A stretch of 64,000 bases of DNA from assembly GCA_015183035.1 (NCBI GenBank), contig JACZZP010000013.1, positions 1,426,001 through 1,490,000 of the forward strand, given 5' to 3'. The notes below the pieces were generated by a model. The model was not told where the DNA came from. It made no database searches and was given only the letters and a program-made list of their open reading frames with translations. The stretch is from Meloidogyne chitwoodi. Its lineage: Eukaryota > Nematoda > Chromadorea > Rhabditida > Meloidogynidae. Shown here piece after piece: positions 45,426 through 55,958 of the stretch. The translations under genes were made by a program, and so were the position numbers. Each line of letters starts with the position of its first letter. Positions within the stretch are counted from its first letter, which is position 1.

Positions 45426-47160
45426 CCTTTAGTTTCAATTTCTTTAAAACGTCAAGATGGAGATTGGGAACAACTAAATCTCAATATTGTCAACGAAATA
45501 TCAACTTCTATGGAAACCTTTCAATTTAAAGGCCTTGAAAATGAAATTGAACAAATAAATGGGACTCAATCAATTTTAATTGGTATTCGCGAATTTTGGA
45601 AATTTGTTACTGGTTTTAATCAAATTGGACCAAAACTTTACAAAATTCAAACGATTTTTGGTGATATTCTGGGTGGAGAATCTTGCTTAAACTCGTCTAA
45701 TCAGTCTTTATCATTCATGGCAATTAACGACAGTAGTAATACCCTCAAGGCCAGTGATGTTGAAAATTTCTGGGCTCTCGAAACAATCGGGATCAGAGAA
45801 AATCCGGCTGAAAGGGATGATGATACAGCTATGCGTCTATTTCAACAATCAATTCGTCAAAACATTAACGGCTCTTATACAGTTGGTCTACCTTGGCGCG
45901 AACCTCGTCCTATTATAAATTCAAATTGGACTATGGCTTACAGTCGCCTTCAGGCTAATATTAAACGTCTATCTCACTCGCCTGAAACTCTAGTCAAATA
46001 TGATCAAAACTTAAAGGACCAAGAAGCTAAAGGCATTATTGAAGATACAGGGCGCGACGAACATGAATTTTTTATGCCTCATCATGCAGTTATTAATCCA
46101 AAGAAGCTTAGAATAGTTCTAGATGCAAGTGCTCATCCTAAAGGAGCAGCAAGTTTAAATCAAGCATTATATCGAGGGCCTGTATTACTTCCAAAACTTG
46201 TTGGAATACTTGTTAGATGGCGTACATGTTTAATTCCAATTCTTTCTGACGTCCAAGCAGCCTTTCACACCATCGAAATGCTCCCAGAAGATCGACAATT
46301 TTGTAAAATTCTTTGGCTTCGAGACATCAAAAAGCCTATAACGGCTGAAAATCTTGTCATCAAACGTTACACAAAAATGGTTTTTGGAGTCATATCTTCA
46401 CCATTTGTTCTTGCAGCAGTCTTACTTCATCATTATGCTAAATTTGACTGTAATTTAGCACGAGAAATGGCCAAAAATACATACGTCGACAATATCTTAT
46501 TCCAATGTCAAACAGAAAAGGAAGCCCTCGACAAAATAAAATCGGCCAAAGAAATATTTAAAAAAGCATCAATGAACCTTAGAGAATTTCTCAGTCATAG
46601 AGAATCAATTATGGAACAAATTCCACAAGAAGACAGACTCGACATAGATAAATCGCGAGTTTTAGGCATTGATTGGATAATTAAAGAAGACACTATTTCT
46701 TTAAAATTTCCTTGTGAAGACAATAATATTATTAGTCGTCGAACAGTACTTAGTGATTTAGCCAGCATCTTTGATCCAATGAGGCTTATAAATCCTTGCT
46801 TACTTCAAGGAAAACGTTTCTTTCAACGTCTTTGGGACGACGAACGCTCTTGGGATCAACAAGTCAAACCAGAAGAAATTATTGAGTGGAATAATATTAA
46901 AAAATCTTGGAAAGATCAAATCATTAAAATACCTCGTCTGGCAATTTTACATGAACCCGACGAATGGCAATTACATATTTTTAGCGATGCATCAGAAAAT
47001 GCATATGCCACCTGCGTTTATTTACGCACTTCAAATTCAAATAACATACATTCTTCACTCGTTTTTTCACGAAATCGTCTACGTCCAAAGAAAGCTAAAT
47101 CAAGCCTTACAATTCCCAGAATGGAATTACTTGGAGCTCTAATTGCTGTTAGAGCAAAAA
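45426..47160 (+). pseudogene. BEL/Pao reverse transcriptase and RNase H, element 2
   Basis: Continues the polyprotein after the TAG. RT motifs: RIVLDASAHPKG, PILSDVQAAFHTIEM (catalytic Asp), VFGVISSPFVLAAVL and TYVDNILF (YVDN instead of YVDD, usual in BEL/Pao). RNase H: LHIFSDASENAYATCVYLRT and IPRMELLGALIAVRA. The frame shifts by one base in an A run at about 47,155-47,160, so the RNase H C-terminus and integrase lie in another frame. Confidence 0.9.
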
Positions 47161-50074
47161 TTATATTCAAAATGAACTTCATCGACAAATTAATGCAAAA
47201 CATTTTTGGTTAGATTCACAAATAGTTTTGGCTTGGATCCAATCGACTGATCCTAAACCTCAATTTGAACAAAGACGACTGACAGAAATACGAAATGGAG
47301 CAGGAGGAACCTTTCATTTCGTCAGAACTGACCAAAATTCCGCCGACATCGCAACACGCGGTATGACTCCTTCTGAATTACAACATTCATCTCTTTGGTG
47401 GAATGGCCCTCAATGGCTTTTAAAACCACCCGACAAATGGCCTAATGAATTATTTTTTGAAATTAATCAAAACAATATCGCCAATAATGACAAAGAAACC
47501 GACAAAATAGACATCGGCACATTTTCAAATAATATTCCTGAAGTTCCGACAATTGATCCTGGACGTTTCAGTGCCATTTTTACTCTTCTTAGAGTCATAA
47601 TTGTCGTCATACGTTTTATGGCACGAATTAAACCCAATATGCTTAAAGTTGGTACATCTATAGTTTCTCGTCAAGGTCCAATTACTGTCGACGATTATCG
47701 AGCAGCTCGTATTTTTATTATTCTTCAGGAACAAAAACGTTTATTAAAAAATTACAACTCTCACCCTACAGCAATTAACAATGATGGACTTTTATGCCTT
47801 AAAACACGAGTCAAATATTGCAATGGACCTGAAACCTTGGCATTACCAGTATTACTTCATCGACATTCACATTTAACACGGTTATTAGTGGAAGAAATTC
47901 ACGTCGATCTTAAACACGCAGGCGTCGATTGGACACTCACTGAATTTTTGTCTCGTTATTGGATGCCTCAAGCACGACGAACAATCAAAGGAATTATTTT
48001 TAAATGCCGACAATGTCGCAGAATTCAAGCTCCACCTTTTCAAAGGCCTCTAATGCCTCAATTACATTCAAATCGCGTCAGACCGGCTAAACCTTTCGAA
48101 TATGTTGGACTTGATTTCCTTAGACCAATGACGTCCAAATACGCCGAACAAAATTCAAAATCTTGGATACTCATCATTTGCTGTATGGTCACTCGAGGCA
48201 TTTATCTCGAGCCTACACGAGACATGTCATCTCTTGCAGTCATCAATGTCTTACGACGTTTCATTAGTCGCCGTGGAAAACCTCGTCGAATACTTAGCGA
48301 CAACGCGCCAACATTCATACAAGTTCATAAGACGTTAGATCTTCTAACTGGACCGCCTCCTGAAAAACCGCCTTGGGACTACACGACAAAAAATGGCATT
48401 CGTTGGGATTTCATTCCTACTTATGCACCTTGGATGGGTTCAACATACGAACGTCTTATAGGTCTTGTTAAAAAGGCCATTCAACGAACAATTGGAAAGC
48501 GAATTCTCGACTACGACGATCTTTGTTCATTCCTTGCTGAAGTTGAAGCAAGCGTCAACAGTCGACCAATTACATGGGTCTCCGATCAACCTGGAGCACC
48601 ACTTCCACTGACACCTAAAGATCTAATTCAAAATAGTGGACCAAACGACTTAGATACATCAAATTGTGATATTGAACTCGACGACGAACAATTATCTAGT
48701 CCTGAAAAATTGGCAGCAACTTGGAAAGCTTACAGAAGGACATCAGACGTCTTTTGGTCACGTTGGAGACAAGAATATATTCTCGCCATTAGAGAACGAG
48801 CAGGTTGGATTCACAAAGGGCCCCGTTCTCAAACTTCAACACCTCCAAAAGTTGGTCAAATCGTCCTCGTCGAAATGGACTTAAGGCCTAAGAACTTATG
48901 GCCTTTGGCAAAAATCGTCGAAATTCATGGATCACCAGGAGAAATTCGTTCTGTATCTCTTTTAACTGGCGACAATAAAATCATCACTCGTTCAGTAAGC
49001 CGTTTATGTCCACTAGAGTCTGAAATTGATAATAAAGAAAACGACCAAATTCTTAAAGATGAACAGTCCTTACCTAAAGAATCGTCAAATACATCATTGA
49101 CGACAAAACGTCAGCACCAAATGGTCCTTAGACCAAGATCTAATACTTCTTTAATTAATTCTACTACTACTCTAATGACTTTAATTTTTCTATTTGTAAT
49201 TTCTCTTCCTATAGGAGACACTGTTTCAAATTGGTACCGTTGTGGCCCCCTCGACTATTCATGTATTCTCGGATTATCGACAATTATAACATCACTTACC
49301 GTTTGGGCCTTTGAATGCGATAAATGTAAATTGGAATGCTCAAAACAAGGGGTAATCGTCTATTCACCACCAGAAGTACAAAAAACTGCCGTATGTTGTA
49401 TGAAAATTTGTATTGGCCATACCGACATGAGAGAATATACTTATGAACTTGCTCATGAAATCTTAATTAACGACTATAAATGTGAAGCTTGGTTTTGGGC
49501 AAGCTCTTCAAAAAGCATTTCTAAAATAATAGAATGTCCGGCAATTAATGAATGTGAATTATTCGACTATTATTTTTGTATTGAACAACTCGCCAATCCT
49601 ACATGTGACCCTAAATGGGCAACTTTCTTGTTTATTTTAATAATTTTTGCCTTGAGCAGTCTTCTTGGATGTTTCATCGCCATATTTAAATCAATCCGAA
49701 CTATTCTTAGTTTTGCAACTTATGGTATTGCAACATTAATAAATGGTCCCTTGCGACTAATTTTATGGCTATTTGGCAAAAAATTTGACAAAAACAAGCA
49801 AAGAAGCAATGAAAAACACATTAAAAATAATTTTTATACAGGGATTCAAACTGTCCGTCATCAAAGTCGTCAATTTAGAAAAAGGTTAACTAACATAATG
49901 TTCTTATCGACAATTATTTTTATAACAATAACTCCGGTTACTACTGTAATTTCCATCATAACCAACACGGAAAGTTGCATCAGAGGAACAAAAGCACTCA
50001 CTTGTACAGTAAACAGTGCCAACACTCACACTTTTACCTGCAGGACAAATCAATACTCTACTTCTTCGCGATGA
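47160..50074 (+). pseudogene. BEL/Pao integrase plus start of envelope, element 2
   Basis: Open frame for the RNase H end (KHFWLDSQIVLAWIQS), the HHCC zinc domain (HSHLTRLLVEEIH..CRQCRRIQAP) and the integrase core with Asp (YVGLDFLRPM), Asp (ILSDNAPTF) and Glu (STYERLIGLVKK), then a C-terminal domain (VGQIVLVEMDLRPKNLWPLA). From about 49,150 a hydrophobic signal-like segment opens an envelope-like Cys-rich region (FECDKCKLECSKQG), then transmembrane segments near 49,620-49,780 and 49,890-49,960. A one-base shift near 50,015 ends this frame inside the envelope. Confidence 0.88.
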
Positions 50075-51590
50075 ACATGGACTTACACTTGGTACATTAT
50101 CAATGCGTCTAACTTCACTAAAAATGGCTTGTCATCAACAATCAATTGCTTGGCTTCGATCTTACCGCATCAATATTATTGCCGTAAAAAGATGCCCTCG
50201 AGCTGGTTCTTGCTTCGGCAATCATTGCGAAAATGTACGTCCAAATAGTTACGTCGACGAACTCCACAAGGGATCAGAATTCCCCGGCAACACTTTTTGT
50301 CTACCATCTACGAGTTTCTGGAATAATAAATGCGGTCTACCATCATCAGCTTGCCTTTACTACAGATACTTCGCTCGACCGACTAGTAATAATATTTATG
50401 AAGTTTTTACTTGTCCAAGTTGGAGTACTGAAATGTCTGTCGAGCTTATTTTAGAAACAAATGGTGGAACACGACAAAAGAAATCACTTATTATTCATCC
50501 TGGCATTACAAATACTTGGGGGAATATTACAATAACACCTCTGGCTATTTCTTTACCACCTATGCCTATTCTTAATTCAAAATTCATAACTAATGGTAAA
50601 ATTGTTTCAATAAGCAACAATCTACCTAAACATCTTCATTGTAATTCTGAAGAAGCAGCCCGTTCATTGAATTGCTCACTCTCAACAGAAGCATGTTCAG
50701 AATGTTTTCCAAATCATGAGGAAGGAACTATGGATTGCAGATGCTCAGAATTAGACATCGACTCCATAATAGAAAATCCAGAATCACGTTTACCTCTTAC
50801 TATTGCTAAAGTTTGGCTTGAAAATGAAGGACCTTCTATTTCGGCAACATACATCTATGCACCAGTTCAAATCCATCTTCAAATGAAAAAATTAGCTCTA
50901 CATCTTCAACTTAGAGACTCTAAATGCTTCATTCAAGACGTTCATCTACATGGTTGTTATCGATGTGCTTCTGGTGCGCAAATTACATTTACATGTCGTT
51001 CTGATCACGCCAAGCCTTTAGCTACTGTAAAATGTGAAGACAAAACATTATTTGTTGCACATTGCTCAACTAATGGTACGACTAATCGACAAAACATTCC
51101 ATTCGACCGACCATAAATAAACACAATTTGCACTGTAGACTGTCCTGCAGGTGAATCAACATTCATTTTAAATGGCTCTCTATATTATATACCTTTACGT
51201 CGGCAATGGAGTCATTCAAATCAACATTCACATCCACTCATCACGTTTCCGGAAAGTTTTAATTTCTGGCCAGATTTTGAATTTAATTATTGGATAATCG
51301 CAAAATTTCTTCAAAGCGGGCAAATTTTTCTTGGCATTATATTGGCAATAGGACTTGCTTTACTCTCTGTCTACTTATTTATTAGAATTTCTCCTATATT
51401 CAAAATATATCGACAAATTGGAAGACTAATAGCCTTCACAATCTTTTTGACACCAGTTCAAAGTCTTTCTCATCAAAACTACAATACGACAAATTTCCAT
51501 TTAATCTTAAATAAAAGATTTACTTTGGAAATATTGGGAATTTCTCTTTTATTTATGATTGTAATTTTCTTAATATTTTTTTTCTGCTAA
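50016..51590 (+). pseudogene. Phlebovirus-like envelope glycoprotein remnant, element 2
   Basis: Shifted frame carrying the Cys-rich ectodomain of a class II fusion-type glycoprotein of the phlebovirus G2 family, as known in some nematode BEL/Pao elements. Recognisable parts include CPRAGSCFGNHC and GCYRCASGAQITF. An in-frame TAA at 51,114-51,116 interrupts it. The same frame continues to 51,590 with a stem region, a membrane anchor near 51,320-51,390 and a second hydrophobic segment. In this state it is broken at two points and should not make a full protein. The homologous region in BEL element 3 is open. Confidence 0.8.
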
Positions 51591-52010
51591 ATCGACAAAT
51601 TTATTATAATCAACAATTTAAAATCCCTAAATTTATTTTATTATTTACTTTTTTTATTTATTTCGGCGGGCGGATGTTCCCTCCAGAAAGAAGAATTTAT
51701 TTTTAATTTTCCCACGACAAATAAAATTTTATCAATATCTGATCAAACGACTATTTTCCCATCAATATTTACAATTTGTTCAAAACAACACATAATCATA
51801 ATCAAAATTAAAATTTTTGTCATAAAAATTAACCGACAATTTATCATCTCTTTAATTACTGGGTGGTCACATTTCATACCACACAGTTTTTATTCTTCAC
51901 GTCAAATTAAAAACACGCCTACTTTTTTCGTCAATATAAATAAATCTTCACAATTAAATGATAAATTATTTTTTAAAATTAAATTATTAAAATTTAAAAA
52001 TTTTAAAATT
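51591..52010. other. Spacer after envelope region, element 2
   Basis: Mostly A/T-rich, with no supported frame. Remnants of further hydrophobic or polar coding sequence are possible. Confidence 0.4.
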
Positions 52011-52754
52011 ATGAGCGACAATTTTGACAATTCTAAATTTGATAACGGTGGATTTGGAAATCCTCGTAATCATCCAAACTTCCAGCCACAATTTCATCAC
52101 TCACCATCTCCAACTGCATTACGCGACATTCCAATTCCTAAACCTCGTACTTCTTTAACTTCGATTTCTAATTCTTCTAATTCTTATTTATCTCCACCAA
52201 ATAATATCGAAATTAATAATAATTTTACGACAAATCAGCAAAAAACTCAACGTCTAGATCTATATTTATTTAAAAATTATGGCAAAAATTGGTTCAACTC
52301 AATTAACGTTATTGACAAAATAAATAAAAAATTAAAGAATTTGCAATTAATCGACTCAAAAGAAAGATTCGTCATTTCTAATTATGATTTTATAACCTAC
52401 TCCCCAGCGACAAAAATCTTGATTCAACCTGGTGAATCTCTTATTAATCATTGGAAATTAAAAGGAACTCCAATCGTCAACACGCACTTACCGGTTTTAC
52501 GACAGTCTGGAGGAATTAGAGGCACTTCTCGTAAATCTCGTCAGCGTCAAAAAACTGGTTCAATCCCTTGGCATATGGGTCAACATCACAAAAGTTATTA
52601 TCCACTACAAAATATTGAAGTTGTTTTTCCACAGAAAAACATCCCTTCACTCTTCGAAAATATTTTACAAAATCCGTCTACGTCAAGAAATCCTAATTAC
52701 AACAATACATTAATCGACAATCTAGAAGCAACTAAAATTAAATTAATAAATTAA
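52011..52754 (+). CDS. BEL element 2 accessory ORF (unknown)
   Basis: 247 residues starting MSDNFDNSKFDNGGFGNPRN after the envelope region and before the 3' LTR. It has a Pro/Ser/Asn-rich N-terminus. The second half has a folded look: RLDLYLFKNYGKNWFNSINV, DKINKKLKNLQLIDSKERFV, GSIPWHMGQHHKSYYPLQNI. The frame is intact although gag-pol-env is broken. No family recognised. It could be an element-specific accessory or regulatory protein, or a captured host gene. Confidence 0.5.
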   Translation: MSDNFDNSKFDNGGFGNPRNHPNFQPQFHHSPSPTALRDIPIPKPRTSLTSISNSSNSYLSPPNNIEINNNFTTNQQKTQRLDLYLFKNYGKNWFNSINVIDKINKKLKNLQLIDSKERFVISNYDFITYSPATKILIQPGESLINHWKLKGTPIVNTHLPVLRQSGGIRGTSRKSRQRQKTGSIPWHMGQHHKSYYPLQNIEVVFPQKNIPSLFENILQNPSTSRNPNYNNTLIDNLEATKIKLIN

Positions 52755-53081
52755 TTTCTATGATGAGACAAAATTCTTTGACTAATAAACAGAAGCAATA
52801 GAATCAACTTAATTAATAAATTATTTTTTTATATTTAAATTTCTTTTATTTTATTTTATCTCTCTTCTATTAAATATTTATTATTATTTAATCACTCTTC
52901 CTTTTTATCTTTCCCATATGATTCACCCAAAAATCCGTATATTAAATTAATAATTTTTACTTTATTTTTTCATTTATAATTTTTTATTAAAAAAATAAAT
53001 AAATAAAAAATAAATTATAAATTATTTATTTAATATAATTTTATTTCATAAATTGTATTTAATTTAATTTAAATTTTACAA

Positions 53082-53674
53082 TGTCATCATCGTCAAAACA
53101 ATCTTCATCAAAGCAATCTTCAAAAAAGTTAAATCGCAATCATCATCATCATCTGATACTGAGAAGCCTAAACTTCTAAGCACCATTTCGTCTAAAACTC
53201 CAAAACATTTTTCAAATAAATCTTATTACCCTCCCATCAACCGTCAACTTTCTCCAAAATATAAAAACCAAAACTTAAAATCTCAAAAGAAATAGGATCA
53301 CAAACTATTAATGCCAACATCTTAAAATTAAATAATTTAGAAAGTTTTGATTGTATTCCTGAGAAAACTTCTATTATTCTTTCGCAACTTAAAAAAATAT
53401 AATTAAAATCAATTTAAATATAATTGGCTTAACAACTTTATATAATTTAGAAGGGCCATCGAACAACAGTCAAACTAATAACTATATGGAAATTTTAATA
53501 AAAAATTTATCTTCATTATTTCCATCACTTAAAGAAATTGAAAACAACTTACCTGATTTACAACCTGAAATAAATACTACTAAAATTTTTCAACAAGCCA
53601 TTGCAAAGAAATCATCAAAACTACAAACTCCAGGCGCCGCCCCCAATGTCGAAAAAGAATCGACAAAGAATTAA
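53082..53674 (+). pseudogene. BEL element 2 Ser-rich accessory ORF, broken
   Basis: Starts MSSSSKQSSSKQSSKKLN, then breaks into several frames with stops near 53,178 and 53,295. An open segment at 53,486-53,674 (LFPSLKEIENNLPDLQPEIN) runs 27 bp into the 3' LTR. Composition resembles the Ser-rich leader ORF of BEL element 1. Probably the remains of one accessory gene. Confidence 0.4.
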
Positions 53675-53861
53675 TATTTAATAAAAAATAAATAAATAAA
53701 AATTAAAATATTTTTTAATTAATCATTCTTATCTTGTTTATCAATCTTTTAACATTTCCGCTAAAAAATATATGTTTTTACTTTTTTCCCTTCTTTTTTT
53801 ACCACACACACATTTTATTTTTTTCAACATAATTTACCACACATATTCTATATAAATTATT
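53647..53861 (+). repeat. Truncated 3' LTR of BEL element 2
   Basis: Identical over its visible length to the start of the 5' LTR (19,830 on), including TGTCGAAAAAGAATCGAC and the accacacacacattt block. It stops after tatataaattatt, where the 82-bp satellite begins, so about 415 bp of the LTR are missing. Confidence 0.9.
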
Positions 53862-53863
53862 TA

Positions 53864-55458
53864 AATAATCACTCAAATAGCGAAAAGCGGCCTTTTAGAA
53901 GAAGAAGTTCAACGAATTAACAAGAATTCAATAGATGGAAACATAAATAATCACTCAAATAGCGAAAAGCGGCCTTTTATAAGAAGAAGTTCAACAAATT
54001 AACAAGAATTCAATAGAAGGAATCATAAATAATCACTCAAATAGCGAAAAGCGGCCTTTTAGAAGAAGAAGTTCAACGAATTAACAGAATTCAATAGATG
54101 AAAACATAAATAATCACTCAAATAGCGAAAAGCGGCCTTTTAGAAGAAGAAGTTCAACGAATTAACAAGAATTCAATAGATGGAAACATAAATAATCACT
54201 CAAATAGCGAAAAGCGGCCTTTTATAAGAAGAAGTTCAACAAATTAACAAGAATTCAATAGAAGGAATCATAAATAATCACTCAAATAGCGAAAAGCGGC
54301 CTTTTAGAAGAAGAAGTTCAACGAATTAACAAGAATTCAATAGATGAAAACATAAATAATCACTCAAATAGCGAAAAGCGGCCTTTTAGAAGAAGAAGTT
54401 CAACGAATTAACAAGAATTCAATAGATGGAAACATAAATAATCACTCAAATAGCGAAAAGCGGCCTTTTAGAAGAAGAAGTTCAACAAATTAACAAGAAT
54501 TCAATAGATGGAATCATAAATAATCACTCAAATAGCGAAAAGCGGCCTTTTAGAAGAAGAAGTTCAACGAATTAACAAGAATTCAATAGATGGAAACATA
54601 AATAATCACTCAAATAGCGAAAAGCGGCCTTTTAGAAGAAGAAGTTCAACGAATTAACAAGAATTCAATAGATGGAAACATAAATAATCACCAAATAGCG
54701 AAAAGCGGCCTTTTAGAAGAAGAAGTTCAACGAATTAACAAAGAATTCAATAGATGGAAACATAAATAATCACTCAAATAGCGAAAAGCGGCCTTTTAGA
54801 AGAAGAAGTTCAACAAATTAACAAGAATTCAATAGATGGAAACATAAATAATCACTCAAATAGCGAAAAGCGGCCTTTTAGAAGAAGAAGTCAACAAATT
54901 AACAAGAATTCAATAGATGGAATCATAAATAATCACTCAAATAGCGAAAAGCAGCCTTTTAGAAGAAGAAGTTCAACGAATTAACAAGAATTCAATAAAT
55001 GGAAACATAAATAATCACTCAAATAGCGAAAAGCGGCCTTTTAGAAGAAGAAGTTCAACAAATTAACAAGAATTCAATAGATGGAATCATAAATAATCAC
55101 TCAAATAGCGAAAAGCAGCCTTTTAGAAGAAGAAGTTCAACGAATTAACAAGAATTCAATAGATGGAAACATAAATAATCACCAAATAGCGAAAAGCGGC
55201 CTTTTAGAAGAAGAAGTTCAACAAATTAACAAGAATTCAATAGATGGAATCATAAATAATCACTCAAATAGCGAAAAGCGGCCTTTTAGAAGAAGAAGTT
55301 CAACAAATTAACAAGAATTCAATAGATGGAATCATAAATAATCACTCAAATAGCGAAAAGCGGCCTTTTAGAAGAAGAAGTTCAACGAATTAACAAGAAT
55401 TCAATAGATGAAAACATAAATAATCACTCAAATAGCGAAAAGTGGCCTTTTAGAAGAA
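53864..55458. repeat. 82-bp satellite array (~19 copies)
   Basis: Tandem copies of a unit starting aataatcactcaaatagcg, with aaaagcggccttttagaaga in the middle and one EcoRI-like gaattc per unit. Starts at 53,864, 53,946 and 54,028 give an 82-bp period. Units differ at a few bases (cgaatt/caaatt, tagaag/tataag, gatggaaac/gaaggaatc). Some units have 1-2-bp deletions. The last copy is cut at 55,458 by the LTR of BEL element 3. It starts inside the BEL 2 LTR. Confidence 0.95.
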
Positions 55459-55789
55459 TGTCATTTATTGAATGACGAAATAAATAAAATAATTTTAAGC
55501 TTATGATTCATTTAAATAAAATAAATTCTTGTTAATATTTTTGGCCCATCCCTTTTAGCATGCTTTAAAAACCTAACATGCAAAGTGATGGGCAATCAGT
55601 TTCTTTTCACTCTTTTTTCCTTCACTTTCACTTTTTTATATTCTTTTATATTTTTAAAAATAAATTTGATTTGTGATCAAATATTAACAATAAATTTTGA
55701 TTTCCTATCCTTGGATAGAAGGCGAAATATTTATATAATTTAAAGGGAATTATATAGTTACTAGAGAAATTAGGTTATAATTTCGCACA
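55459..55789 (+). repeat. 5' LTR of BEL element 3
   Basis: 331 bp, TGTCATTTATTGAATGAC at the start (an inverted repeat at the tip) and CGCACA at the end. It contains paired ttttagcatgc/aacatgcaaag inverted motifs near 55,555-55,590. No partner LTR in the window. Confidence 0.8.
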
Positions 55790-55807
55790 TGGTGCCACGA
55801 ACCTCGT
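55790..55807 (+). promoter_or_regulatory. Primer-binding site of BEL element 3
   Basis: TGGTGCCACGAACCTCGT directly after the LTR; its first 11 bases match BEL element 2. Confidence 0.65.
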
Positions 55808-55958
55808 AGACAATCGGGTATATAATTTTATTTAATTATTGGAATAATATTTGATCGGAATTTTGGAAATTTTTATTATAATTTGAGTTTTTAAGTGAAA
55901 GTTAAAGTGTTAATTTGTAATTTGGAATTAAAAGTTGTTTAATTTTTGAAATTTTAAA

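Noticed and set aside
53864..55458. CRISPR-like array
   Set aside because: Units are contiguous 82-bp tandem copies with no unique spacers, in a eukaryotic context; it is a satellite.
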